From contig NZ_BAAACZ010000024.1 in assembly GCF_039521975.1 (NCBI RefSeq), positions 17,724 through 81,723 on the forward strand: DNA of 64,000 nucleotides, in the 5' to 3' direction. Position numbers and translations under genes: made by a program. Of this stretch, positions 17,062 through 25,069 are shown one piece after another. The notes beneath the pieces are model-generated. The model saw nothing but the letters and a program-made list of their open reading frames with translations. It made no database searches and was not told the DNA's origin. Origin of the DNA: Alkalibacillus silvisoli. GTDB taxonomy: Bacteria > Bacillota > Bacilli > Bacillales > Alkalibacillaceae. Numbering within the stretch: the stretch's first letter is position 1; the number at the start of each line of letters is the position of its first letter.

Positions 17062-17883
17062 TTATCTTAAACGGCCGATCTCATTAGCCGCTAACTCCAT
17101 ACTTTGATCGAACGTTCTTACAACTTGTTGGTTCATTTCAAACATACGGTGTGCACGTGTCATATCTGCCATGACGGCTTGTGGGTCAACATTGGACCAT
17201 TCTAAATGACTTTGCTGGACTTGAAAATTAACACCATCAGCCGCTCGTGCATCAACAGCTTCAACATCACCATCATTATTGAACAGATTATCGCCCTCTT
17301 TAACGAAATCATTCGCATTCGGGTGATAAGCAATGCCTAACATGGATTGATCGAATGGAGAAATGACTTCACCAGTTTCTAGCACCTCAAACGCTTCAGT
17401 ACCTGTTTGAATTGGTGCCCCCGCTTCATCTAGGACATAATAGCCTTCGTTAGTCGTTAAAAAGCCCTCAGCATCAACTGTGAAATTACCATTCCTTGTA
17501 TAGCGAACTTCACCGTCTTCATTTTGAACCTCAAAAAATAGGAAACCCGTTTCATCAGGTATTTCACCATTTTGTAAAGCTAAGTCCGTTTGAAGTCCTG
17601 TTTCACGAACGTCACCTTGTTCAAACAATGGGACATCTTCTTGTAAGTACGTACCTGAATTGATCGAACCGACTATATGGTTTCGTGGAATCGATAGCCC
17701 ATTTTCAGTTGGTATGTTTCTGTTTTCCATATTTTGAATTAACATCTCGGGAAACGCACGAAACGTTGAGCGGTCTTGTTTAAAGCCTGGTGTAAGCGCG
17801 TTTGACATATTGTTACTTAAGGAATCTTGATGGCGTTGATTCGCAATCATTCCTGCACCAGCTGTATTAAAACCTCTTAGCAT
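17062..17883 (-). CDS. flhO: Flagellar hook-basal body rod protein FlhO
   Basis: The proximal partner of FlhP. The 273 residues start with GFNTAGAGMIANQRHQDSLSNNMSNALTPGFKQ, have YTRNGNFTVDAEGFLTTNEGYYVLDEAG in the middle, and end with VMADMTRAHRMFEMNQQVVRTFDQSMELA, all typical of rod/hook proteins. It follows mbl by 38 bases. No sigma-D promoter is obvious in that gap, so read-through from mbl is likely. Confidence 0.92.
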   Translation of the reverse strand: MLRGFNTAGAGMIANQRHQDSLSNNMSNALTPGFKQDRSTFRAFPEMLIQNMENRNIPTENGLSIPRNHIVGSINSGTYLQEDVPLFEQGDVRETGLQTDLALQNGEIPDETGFLFFEVQNEDGEVRYTRNGNFTVDAEGFLTTNEGYYVLDEAGAPIQTGTEAFEVLETGEVISPFDQSMLGIAYHPNANDFVKEGDNLFNNDGDVEAVDARAADGVNFQVQQSHLEWSNVDPQAVMADMTRAHRMFEMNQQVVRTFDQSMELAANEIGRLR

Positions 17884-17921
17884 GGTGTTGCCTCCTTTAA
17901 ATCGTTTATTTAAAGATGGAT

Positions 17922-18923
17922 TTAGACGATTTTATCTTTTGGTAATTTATCAATATTTTCAAGCATAATACCTGTACCTTCAGCAACGCAGCTCATTGGA
18001 TTTTCTGCGATGAAGACAGGAACTTTTAACTCGTCTGCTAGAAGTTGATCAATTCCATTCAACAAACCACCGCCACCTGTAATGATGACACCACGATCAA
18101 TAATATCTGCTGAAAGCTCTGGTGGTGTTGATTCTAGGACTGTTTTAGTTGCCTGTACAATCATGCTGACAGATTCAAGTAAGGCTTCTTCAATCTCATC
18201 CGACTGAACCGTAATTGTCCGTGGCAGACCTGATACTAAGTCACGTCCGCGAATGTCCATTGACTCATCACGGTTCCCTTTAAAAACAGTCGCGACATTC
18301 ACCTTAATATCCTCAGCTGTGCGATCACCAATTAGTAGTTTGTATTTGCGTTTTATGTACTGTAAGATATCTTGGTCAAATTTGTCTCCAGCTAATTTAA
18401 TGGATTCAGATGTTACGATATCACCCATTGAAAGTACAGCAACATCCGTTGTACCACCACCAATATCAACAACCATATTACCGCTTGGTTGGAATATATC
18501 CATGCCAGCGCCAACTGCTGCTACTTTCGGCTCTTCTTCTAAGTAAATCTTTTTACCGCCAGATTTCTCCGCTGCTTCTTTAATCGCTTTTTGTTCAACT
18601 TTTGTTATGTTTGTTGGACAACAGACTAAAATGCGTGGCTTAGAGAACATACCGCGGACATTTATTTTCTCGATGAAATAACGTAGCATAGCTTCAGTAA
18701 CATCAAAATCTGCAATTACTCCATCTTTTAAAGGGCGGATTGCTTCGATATTCCCAGGTGTACGCCCGACCATACGGCGAGCTGCATGGCCAACTTCTAA
18801 CACTTTACCTGTATTACGATCCATCGCAACAACCGATGGCTCATCTAAGACAATGCCCTTTCCTTTCACATGAATCAAAACATTTGCTGTACCTAAGTCA
18901 ATCCCAATATCTCTAGCGAACAT
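17922..18923 (-). CDS. mbl: Rod-shape determining protein Mbl (MreB paralogue)
   Basis: An actin-like filament protein that guides lateral wall synthesis. It has 333 residues; the N-terminal phosphate-1 motif is DIGIDLGTANVLIHVKGKG, phosphate-2 is MVVDIGGGTTDVAVLSMGD, and the adenosine motif is GVIITGGGGLLNGID. The gene is named Mbl rather than MreB from context, since flhO-flhP follow. In B. subtilis spoIIID is directly upstream, whereas here 5.6 kb of accessory genes lie between them. Confidence 0.92.
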   Translation of the reverse strand: MFARDIGIDLGTANVLIHVKGKGIVLDEPSVVAMDRNTGKVLEVGHAARRMVGRTPGNIEAIRPLKDGVIADFDVTEAMLRYFIEKINVRGMFSKPRILVCCPTNITKVEQKAIKEAAEKSGGKKIYLEEEPKVAAVGAGMDIFQPSGNMVVDIGGGTTDVAVLSMGDIVTSESIKLAGDKFDQDILQYIKRKYKLLIGDRTAEDIKVNVATVFKGNRDESMDIRGRDLVSGLPRTITVQSDEIEEALLESVSMIVQATKTVLESTPPELSADIIDRGVIITGGGGLLNGIDQLLADELKVPVFIAENPMSCVAEGTGIMLENIDKLPKDKIV

Positions 18924-19260
18924 GTAAAATAAATCCCCCTGACTGATCCCATCATTTTGACGTACGAAAATATAATTAATCTATTGTAATATTTTATCAC
19001 TTTTTTTCTAAAGTGTCATGTTATTTTTAGCCATTGTCGAAAGTTTATGAAAGGGACAACAGTGACGGATTGGTGGGAGGCGAAACTAGGTTTGGCCTTG
19101 ATTAGATGATGTCACTTTTTGTCTTTTCGGCGAAATAAGTCGAAATGTGCGAGTGAGTAGTGCACTTCACGCAAAGAAAAACTCAAATTATATAACAAAG
19201 CACCACTTTGAGTGTAACACCTCCAATAGCAAGAAGAACTTTTCTATCCTATTCTTATGT
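18924..19260. other. Gene-free interval upstream of mbl
   Basis: This AT-rich stretch must hold the mbl promoter on its left side; I could not define -10/-35 boxes with confidence. CAAAGCACCACTTTGAG around 19196-19212 is a short inverted repeat that could end an older transcript. No coding frame stands out. It marks the left edge of the accessory block. Confidence 0.4.
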
Positions 19261-19261
19261 G

Positions 19262-19285
19262 TTATAATTGTTATTACAATTATAA
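19262..19285. promoter_or_regulatory. Autoregulatory operator of the toxin-antitoxin pair
   Basis: TTATAATTG (19262-19270) and CAATTATAA (19277-19285) are a perfect 9 bp inverted repeat with a 6-base centre. It contains a TATAAT -10 box at 19263-19268 and ends 16 bases before the antitoxin start. AbrB-fold antitoxins usually repress their own operon from such palindromes. Confidence 0.75.
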
Positions 19286-19300
19286 CTAGGATGTGATCTT

Positions 19301-19552
19301 TTGGAACAATTTGAAAGGAAAGTTACTAAGGTTGGAAATAGTTTCGGAATCACCCTTCCTACCGAATTACTTAAAAAAGTTGGCTTAACACAAGGGGATG
19401 ATGTCCAAGTTGAGGTGAAAAATGGGAAAATTGTTTTGAGGAAAAAAGAGCCGGTAACGCTTCCTGAAGGTGTAGATGCAGAATTTATGGATATTTTAAA
19501 TGATGTCATTATTGAGCATGACAAAGCGTTTAAAGGGTTAGTGAACAGGTAA
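19301..19552 (+). CDS. AbrB/MazE-type antitoxin
   Basis: Eighty-three residues. The SpoVT/AbrB swapped-hairpin DNA-binding domain is at 5-50 (RKVTKVGNSFGITLPTELLKKVGLTQGDDVQVEVKNGKIVLRKK), and the short C-terminal helix (FMDILNDVIIEHDKAFKGLV) is likely the toxin-binding part. It starts with TTG; an upstream ATG at 19291 is followed directly by a stop. The stop overlaps the toxin start by one base (TAATG), so the two are translationally coupled. It should neutralise the Doc toxin and repress the operon. Confidence 0.85.
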   Translation: MEQFERKVTKVGNSFGITLPTELLKKVGLTQGDDVQVEVKNGKIVLRKKEPVTLPEGVDAEFMDILNDVIIEHDKAFKGLVNR

Positions 19553-19950
19553 TGGATGACCTTATCTATCTAACAACAAAACAAGTCATTACTATTAACA
19601 CAGTACAAATTCGCCTATATTCTCCAGATGAGCCAATGGGAGTTAAAGACCCAAGCTTACTTGATTCAGCTATTAATCGACCAAAACAATCAGTACTTGG
19701 TAGCGATGCTTACCCCTCAATTTATGAAAAGGCAGCCGCACTTTTTGAATCAATTGTAAAAAACCACGCTTTCCATAATGCCAATAAACGAACCGCACTT
19801 GCCTCACTAATTATTTTCTTAAAAACAAACCATTACCACTGGACTATGGGAACCGAAGAAGAGCAAGACTTTACAGTTGATGTCGTAAATCATAAGTACA
19901 CGTTTAAAGAAATTGTTTCAACAATAGAAAGTCATACAGAAAAAATGTAA
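19552..19950 (+). CDS. doc: Doc-like (Fic fold) death-on-curing toxin
   Basis: A 132-residue Doc-family toxin. P1 Doc phosphorylates EF-Tu and stops translation. The Fic motif is HAFHNANKRTALASLIIFL at about 75-93, with the catalytic His and the ANKR part kept. The Mg-binding acidic residue (Asp in P1 Doc HIFNDANKR) is Asn here. The N-terminal LTTKQVITIN and the helical start are also family-like. Doc is most often paired with Phd; here the partner has an AbrB fold. Nothing suggests decay of the frame. Confidence 0.85.
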   Translation: MDDLIYLTTKQVITINTVQIRLYSPDEPMGVKDPSLLDSAINRPKQSVLGSDAYPSIYEKAAALFESIVKNHAFHNANKRTALASLIIFLKTNHYHWTMGTEEEQDFTVDVVNHKYTFKEIVSTIESHTEKM

Positions 19951-20190
19951 ACCCATTTCTTATGCGTTTTAACACCCGATTGTGCTTAGCTTTTCGCCAC
20001 GGCCATCGACACTGTAGATACATGTTTCCCCACGATGATTTGAAAGACCGCGTTTCCTTTGCCTTTTTTTAAGATGTGAAAGCTTCCATATAGGCTCTCA
20101 AAAACCCTGTTTAATTAGATCACAAATAAGGATCTTCTCGTGTATTTCTGAAATTGTGCCGCTACCCCAACAATTATTATAGAGCTGGAT
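19951..20190. other. Possible relic of a mobile element or gene
   Basis: No intact frame is present. Read on the minus strand, short peptide-like stretches such as SEIHEKILICDLIKQGF and NAVFQIIVGKHVSTVSMAVAK are broken by stops, and the base composition is coding-like. This suggests a decayed gene or insertion-sequence end beside the toxin-antitoxin pair. I could not identify the parent. Confidence 0.3.
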
Positions 20191-20224
20191 TAAAAATCAC
20201 CGCCAATATGGGTTATTAGCGGTG
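20191..20224 (-). terminator. Terminator of the acyl-CoA operon
   Basis: CACCGC (20198-20203) and GCGGTG (20219-20224), extended by AATA/TATT pairs, form a stem followed by ATTTTTA on the minus strand, just after the acyl-CoA dehydrogenase gene. Confidence 0.75.
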
Positions 20225-20246
20225 TGTAACAATTTAGCATTCAGAA

Positions 20247-21926
20247 TCAATGGGTAGCCGTTATTTTCTCTTCTTGCTTAACGATTATATCAAAATGTTT
20301 TAAAGCTAAGTCTGATACGTGGTGGCAAGCTTTGAAAGTCTGTTCAATCAATACTTCTGCAATGGCGTAAGTCCGTTCATCTTGCTCATCATCTGCCATC
20401 TCTAATGCTGTAATACCTTCTAGAATATTCGTCATGAGTACAGCCACTTTCTTCGGGTGAAGAAGCATCATATCATCACTCGATTCAGATAGTTGTGATA
20501 GCATTTTAATAAGGTCATTCATACTTTGTTTAACTGGATTGATTAATGGCGATACATGGTCTGATAACTGGTTGAGTCTCTTGCCCATTTCATCTAAAAA
20601 CTGTTCGTGTACGCTATACTTCTTCATCAGCCGTAATACTTCAAGGCCTAGTATGTTAGCTGTGCCTTCCCACACAGTTAATACTTGGGCATCGCGAAGT
20701 AACCTTGGGGTGACAAAATCTTCAATAAAGCCATTTCCACCATGCATTTCAATTGCTTCATGTGAGAAATCAATCGCTTGTTCTGCTGTTTCTTTCTTCA
20801 AGAGTGCAATGTAAAGACGTAGCATGGCCCGCTCTTCTTCTGTTGGTTCTGAACCTTTTGCCATAACCGAATCAAATTGATTGACTAAGTCAAATGTAGC
20901 TGTCATTTCGACTTCGAGCTTAGAGGCTAGGCGGACTAACGTTTCTTTGACCATTGGGTAGTCTTTAAGTTTATTACCAAATGCATTTCGCTCAAATGCA
21001 TAATCACGTGCTTCACAGTAAGCCCTTCGCATAATGCCAAGTGAGGCTACTGCGTTACAAACCCTTGATAGATTAAGAGCTTCCATCATATATTTAAAGC
21101 CTTCAGATTGTTCGCCTACTAAGTACGCCTTTGCCCCGTTAAATTCGACCTCAGCTGATGGGACTGCGCGAACACCTAGTTTATCTTTTAAGCGGCGGAT
21201 TGATAATTGATTGTTATGACGATTTTCTTCCCATGGGACTAAAAACAGGCTTAATCCACGTGTGCCTTCTAAAGCGTCTTCCGTACGCGCTAAAACCATC
21301 GCAACACCGCACATACCGCTGTTACTGGCAAAATATTTTTCACCGTATAACCGGTAATAATCACCTTCTTGATGTGCTTCTACAACATTAGCGCCAACAT
21401 CTGAACCACCTTGGCGTTCTGTTAAAAACGTCGCCCCTTCATATAACTCGGTATCTCCTGTTGCAATGACATGAGGTAAGAAACGCGCTCTTAGTTCGTC
21501 ATTAGCATAATGATCGATTAAATAAGCTGTCGCCATGGTTAAGGTGACAGGACAATAAAAACCTGGTTCGGACTGGGATAAGACGTAACCTTGGGCGTAA
21601 GAATACATGTAATTACCGGTATCTTCAAGCTCTGGTATCTCTTTATGAACATAGCCGACGATTCCTGTTTCATACGTTTCTTTGACCGTTTCAAGATAAC
21701 CATCATTAACCCAAACCTCATTCACTTCTTCGCCCATTTTATTATATTTTATTAGGCGTGGTTGCCCGTCTCTGTCTGTATGAACAGCCCGTTTTTCAAT
21801 ATCTGTTGCTACACGTTCACCGAATTTCGTTAATTGTTCATTTGCATAGTCGAAAAGGTGGGCGGGTAATTGCTTTTTTAATATTTTTTGTAATAACGGG
21901 TCAGTGGTGTAAAAATTTTGACTCAC
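20247..21926 (-). CDS. Acyl-CoA dehydrogenase family protein
   Basis: An FAD flavoenzyme that makes trans-2-enoyl-CoA in fatty acid or amino acid degradation. Its 559 residues exceed the usual 380, because of an extended C-terminal helical region as in AidB/ACAD-like proteins. Visible segments are FYCPVTLTMATAYLIDHY, ATFLTERQGGSDVGANVVEA (FAD/substrate loop), KYFASNSGMCGVAMVLAR, and EAIEMHGGNGFIEDFVTPRLLRDAQVLTVWEGT, which carries the catalytic-region glutamates. It starts with GTG in a GTGA overlap with the ligase gene, so the two are translationally coupled. The chain-length preference is unknown. Confidence 0.88.
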   Translation of the reverse strand: MSQNFYTTDPLLQKILKKQLPAHLFDYANEQLTKFGERVATDIEKRAVHTDRDGQPRLIKYNKMGEEVNEVWVNDGYLETVKETYETGIVGYVHKEIPELEDTGNYMYSYAQGYVLSQSEPGFYCPVTLTMATAYLIDHYANDELRARFLPHVIATGDTELYEGATFLTERQGGSDVGANVVEAHQEGDYYRLYGEKYFASNSGMCGVAMVLARTEDALEGTRGLSLFLVPWEENRHNNQLSIRRLKDKLGVRAVPSAEVEFNGAKAYLVGEQSEGFKYMMEALNLSRVCNAVASLGIMRRAYCEARDYAFERNAFGNKLKDYPMVKETLVRLASKLEVEMTATFDLVNQFDSVMAKGSEPTEEERAMLRLYIALLKKETAEQAIDFSHEAIEMHGGNGFIEDFVTPRLLRDAQVLTVWEGTANILGLEVLRLMKKYSVHEQFLDEMGKRLNQLSDHVSPLINPVKQSMNDLIKMLSQLSESSDDMMLLHPKKVAVLMTNILEGITALEMADDEQDERTYAIAEVLIEQTFKACHHVSDLALKHFDIIVKQEEKITATH

Positions 21927-23440
21927 AGTGATGCCTCCTGACTTTCGCGTAATTGATTACGTAATAGCTTTCCTGTCGCATTACGTGGTAGCGCTTCCAA
22001 CCTTTCATAAAATCTAGGAATCTTATAACTTGCTATTTTGTTTTCTAAAAAGGCTTTAAGTGTTGATTCTAAGTCAGCTACATCATCATTTACTACGACA
22101 AATGCTTTCGCTGATTCACCCCATTCTTTATGTGGAACACCAACAATAGCTATATCTTCAACGGCTGGATGTTGCATAAGTACTTTTTCAACTTCAGTTG
22201 GGTAAATGTTAGCTCCACCAGATATAATGACGTCTTTCTTACGGTCAATAACCCAGTAGTAACCATCCTCATCTTGTCTTGCAATGTCGCCTGTATAAAG
22301 CCATCCATCTTTAATCGATTCTTTAGTTTTCTCAGGTGCTCTATAGTATTCTTTCATCGTCCCTTCACCAAGTATGATGATTTCACCTGGTTCACCTTGA
22401 GCGACATCTTTTCCTTCATCATCCACTAGGCGAATCTCACAATTTAAAGCAGCGCGTCTTCCGATACTACCAGATTTCTCAGCGTGTTCTTCTGATTGAA
22501 GCAACGTGCCATTGGGTCCTGCTTCTGTTAAACCATAGACACAAACTAGTTTATTAGTATTAAATTTATCTTTAACTAATTTAACTTCATTCGTACCCAA
22601 TGGCGCTCCTCCATAGACCCAGTACTCCATTGACGATAAGTCATATTCTTCTATTTCAGGGTGCTTCGCTGTCATGAGGTAGGCGACAGGTGCTCCGAAG
22701 AAATGAGTTACCCTTTCTTTAGAAACCATTTGTAGCAATAAGTCTGGTGTGAAAGTTGGTGCTAATACGTGTGTCGCTCCTACATATAAACCTGCTACCA
22801 TAAAGAGGTGAAGTGGTGCAGAGTGACTGAGTGGCATCATGTGTAATACGCGACTGTCTTTACTCATTGGCATTTCGATACAGATCATAGTGGCAACAGT
22901 TAAAATATTTCGGTGTGTAAACAGAACCCCTTTAGGATCACCTGTTGTACCCGATGTATATAAAATTGAAGCATCATCACCTTCTTTTGCATCACATTCG
23001 ACTGGCGTTGCTTCACCTTTTAACAATGTGTCAAAAGAAAGCCAATCACCTTCTGCTTCACCAGTTTTAATCAATGTTAAATGTTTATCTTCAGCCAAGT
23101 TTTGAGATTGTTCAAATAAAAGCTCATGAGTTACCAAAAACTGTGCTTCACTATGATCTAAAATATACTGAATCTCTCGTTGGGCTAGCTTGGCGTTAAT
23201 AGGAATGACGATCCCTTTAATTCTTAAAACGGCTACATAAAGTGACATAAACTCAGGTACATTCGGCATGTGGACCACAAGTTTATTCCCTTCTTTAAAT
23301 CCTAGTTCTTTTAATCTGTTGGCGATACGGTTAACTTGTTCATCCCACTCTTGATACGAAATCCGCACATGTGGTGACACTAATGCCTCATGGTCTGGGT
23401 ATTTACGAGATTGATAAGCTAACAGTTCAGATATATTCAT
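21923..23440 (-). CDS. Acyl-CoA synthetase (AMP-forming)
   Basis: Activates a carboxylic acid to its CoA thioester through an acyl-AMP. The 505 residues carry motif A3 ILYTSGTTGDPKGVLFTHRN, A5 VYGLTEAGPNG, A7-8 WLYTGDIARQDEDGYYWVID then RKKDVIISGGANIYPTEVE, and the catalytic lysine motif PRNATGKLLRNQL at the C-terminus. It lacks an obvious membrane segment. GGAGGAATAGTCA precedes the ATG. It lies between a MerR regulator and an acyl-CoA dehydrogenase, so substrate uptake and first-step oxidation are likely controlled together. Confidence 0.9.
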   Translation of the reverse strand: MNISELLAYQSRKYPDHEALVSPHVRISYQEWDEQVNRIANRLKELGFKEGNKLVVHMPNVPEFMSLYVAVLRIKGIVIPINAKLAQREIQYILDHSEAQFLVTHELLFEQSQNLAEDKHLTLIKTGEAEGDWLSFDTLLKGEATPVECDAKEGDDASILYTSGTTGDPKGVLFTHRNILTVATMICIEMPMSKDSRVLHMMPLSHSAPLHLFMVAGLYVGATHVLAPTFTPDLLLQMVSKERVTHFFGAPVAYLMTAKHPEIEEYDLSSMEYWVYGGAPLGTNEVKLVKDKFNTNKLVCVYGLTEAGPNGTLLQSEEHAEKSGSIGRRAALNCEIRLVDDEGKDVAQGEPGEIIILGEGTMKEYYRAPEKTKESIKDGWLYTGDIARQDEDGYYWVIDRKKDVIISGGANIYPTEVEKVLMQHPAVEDIAIVGVPHKEWGESAKAFVVVNDDVADLESTLKAFLENKIASYKIPRFYERLEALPRNATGKLLRNQLRESQEASL

Positions 23441-23443
23441 TGA

Positions 23444-23821
23444 CTATTCCTCCTCTAATTTGTTTAACTCATCGTGAAACACTTGCATGAGCTGTTCCAT
23501 TTCACCTTTCATTTCGTTTAATTCTTCAATTCGCTTTGAGACTTCTTTAATTTTGTCCTCACCATATTCGACTGTCCGCTTCAATTGTTCTTTTCCAGTC
23601 GGGTCCTCTTCAAACAGCAATACCATTTCTTTAATCTCATCTAAATTAAAACCATACTTTTTACCACGAAAAATGAGTTGCAACTGTGTTTGTTCCTTTT
23701 TCGTAAATTGTCTATGACCACTTTGGTTGCGTTTCGGTTTTAACAGCCCAACTTCTTCGTAATAGCGGATCGTACGAGTTGATACATTAAACTGTTGGGC
23801 TAAATCAGAGATCGAATACAT
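23444..23821 (-). CDS. MerR-family regulator of the acyl-CoA operon
   Basis: About 125 residues. The N-terminal winged helix (YSISDLAQQFNVSTRTIRYYEEVGLLKPKRNQSGHRQF) is typical MerR, followed by the dimer coiled coil (about 80-125) and no cysteine-based metal site. A start at 23821 (ATG) is 13 bases after GGAGG; a GTG at 23833 is too close to it. The family relative LiuR controls branched-chain acid degradation, and the operator upstream matches that type. It is the first gene of the operon, 3 bases before the ligase. Confidence 0.85.
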   Translation of the reverse strand: MYSISDLAQQFNVSTRTIRYYEEVGLLKPKRNQSGHRQFTKKEQTQLQLIFRGKKYGFNLDEIKEMVLLFEEDPTGKEQLKRTVEYGEDKIKEVSKRIEELNEMKGEMEQLMQVFHDELNKLEEE

Positions 23822-23869
23822 GGCAACTGTCACACCTCCTTATATTTTTCTGAATTTTCCTATATTTTT

Positions 23870-23900
23870 AGTTTACCATTTACGTTAACGTTAAGTTCAA
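23870..23900 (-). promoter_or_regulatory. MerR/LiuR-type promoter with palindromic spacer
   Basis: Minus strand: -35 TTGAAC (23895-23900), a 19-base spacer, -10 TAAACT (23870-23875). The spacer holds the palindrome TTAACGTTAACGTAAA (23879-23894), close to the LiuR consensus TTTACGTTWACGTAAA. A 19-base spacer with a central palindrome is the hallmark of MerR-activated promoters. Confidence 0.8.
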
Positions 23901-23969
23901 CTAATTTTTGTCATGTTTTAGTTAGTTTTTGATTATATATTAATAGAGTGTTTAATAGGGGGATTCATA

Positions 23970-24479
23970 TTGAAAAAATACTTAATCTATAGTGGCGTTG
24001 TTGTCGTTTTTTGTCTAATTACGATTGGAGCTTTTTCATTTTTGAATGGACAAGTTAATCATTCAGATGATGAGGGTTCACTGAATTTTGTTTTAAGTGG
24101 GGAAAGTGAATATTGGGAGTTGTCCCATTATAAAATAGAGATTAAACCACAAGAGCTTTTAGCTGGTCAGGGCGAATTGAAGTTTAAACATGGTCATGAA
24201 TATGATGAGACAGATTATTTCTATTACACAGTTATTGCGAACGTTAATGGCAATACTGAAACTTTGGCTAGTTCCTCTATTCATATGAAAGACGGCGAGA
24301 AAATTGGAATTGATGAGTTTGTAATGGGAGAAAATCATGTCGGAGGTTTCTTTTATAATGAAGAGGGAGAGTACGTTACAGAAGAAGATATTTGGCAAAT
24401 ATATATCATAATGGAGTGGCATGATTCAAATGGGGAAATGGTTTATGATCAAATGTTGTTGTATCAATCAAACGTTTGA
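23970..24479 (+). CDS. Membrane-anchored extracytoplasmic protein, unknown function
   Basis: 169 residues: an N-terminal membrane anchor or signal (KKYLIYSGVVVVFCLITIGAFSFL), then a beta-rich domain of about 140 residues with many acidic and aromatic residues and no cysteines. There is no lipobox. It starts with TTG preceded by TAGGGGGATT. It is the last gene of the accessory block and converges on spoIIID with a shared terminator. I do not recognise the family. Confidence 0.65.
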   Translation: MKKYLIYSGVVVVFCLITIGAFSFLNGQVNHSDDEGSLNFVLSGESEYWELSHYKIEIKPQELLAGQGELKFKHGHEYDETDYFYYTVIANVNGNTETLASSSIHMKDGEKIGIDEFVMGENHVGGFFYNEEGEYVTEEDIWQIYIIMEWHDSNGEMVYDQMLLYQSNV

Positions 24480-24487
24480 TTAAACAC

Positions 24488-24560
24488 GAAAAAAGCCTGT
24501 CACTGTTAATTAGGTTATGGCTAAACTTATGTAACCTATAGATACACCTTAGTGACAGGC
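24488..24560. terminator. Long-hairpin terminator between spoIIID and the orphan gene
   Basis: GCCTGTCACT (24495-24504) pairs with AGTGACAGGC (24551-24560). Inside it, TAGGTTA and TAACCTA form a second stem. On the minus strand TTTTTT follows, ending spoIIID. A hairpin of 66 bases is unusually long for a terminator. Confidence 0.75.
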
Positions 24561-24585
24561 GGTTAGGTCGTACAACACAACACTA

Positions 24586-24843
24586 TTAAACGCTGCTTTT
24601 TTCTCTATATTTCTTCTTCGTCGCTTCACCACCTCTCAGATGCCTGATTGACTTGTGGTAGTCAAGTACATCTTTCACTTGTTTTGCTAAGGCGGGATTA
24701 ATGTTCGGTAAGCGCTCGGTAAGGTCTTTATGAACCGTACTTTTTGATACGCCGAACTCTTTTGCGATAACGCGCACCGTATTACGCGTATCCAGTAAAT
24801 GCTCTGCAATCTTGATCGTTCTCTCTTTGATGTAATCGTGCAA
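24586..24843 (-). CDS. spoIIID: Sporulation transcriptional regulator SpoIIID
   Basis: A mother-cell DNA-binding regulator acting between sigma-E and sigma-K. It has 85 residues, against 93 in B. subtilis, with MHDYIKERTIKIAEHLL, the helix-turn-helix TVRVIAKEFGVSKSTVHKDLTERL, and IRHLRGGEATKKKY, nearly identical to the family. It starts with TTG after CAGGAGGCGAG. It is separated from mbl, its usual neighbour, by about 5.6 kb of accessory genes. Confidence 0.96.
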   Translation of the reverse strand: MHDYIKERTIKIAEHLLDTRNTVRVIAKEFGVSKSTVHKDLTERLPNINPALAKQVKDVLDYHKSIRHLRGGEATKKKYREKSSV

Positions 24844-24888
24844 ATCACTCGCCTCCTGTGATGTTCACTCTTAGGGTGTAGATAGTAC

Positions 24889-24917
24889 ATTTTATTCACC
24901 GCCGTATAGGAATATGA
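24889..24917 (-). promoter_or_regulatory. Probable sigma-E promoter of spoIIID
   Basis: Minus strand: TCATATT (24911-24917), a 14-base spacer, AATAAAAT (24889-24896), against the sigma-E pattern GTCATATT-N14-CATACAAT. The distance to the start codon is about 45 bases. spoIIID is a known sigma-E gene. Confidence 0.6.
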
Positions 24918-25017
24918 TATAAATAGGCAGGAGAGAAATCTTTTACTAAAAATGAGAGGGAGTAGCTTTTAAACATCATAAAAAGAGCACCGTTGATTTA
25001 GCCCACCTTAACAACAC

Positions 25018-25048
25018 AAAAAAGCCTCGCTAAGTGCGAGACTTTTTT
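25018..25048. terminator. Terminator of spoIIQ
   Basis: AGCCTCGC, a 5-base loop and GCGAGACT form the stem, with T runs on both strands. It ends spoIIQ on the minus strand. Confidence 0.75.
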
Positions 25049-25069
25049 GATGGGTGATGGCTTACTGTT

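Noticed and set aside
18924..24560. A prophage or integrative element
   Set aside because: No integrase, capsid, replication or conjugation gene, and no direct repeats at the edges that I could find.
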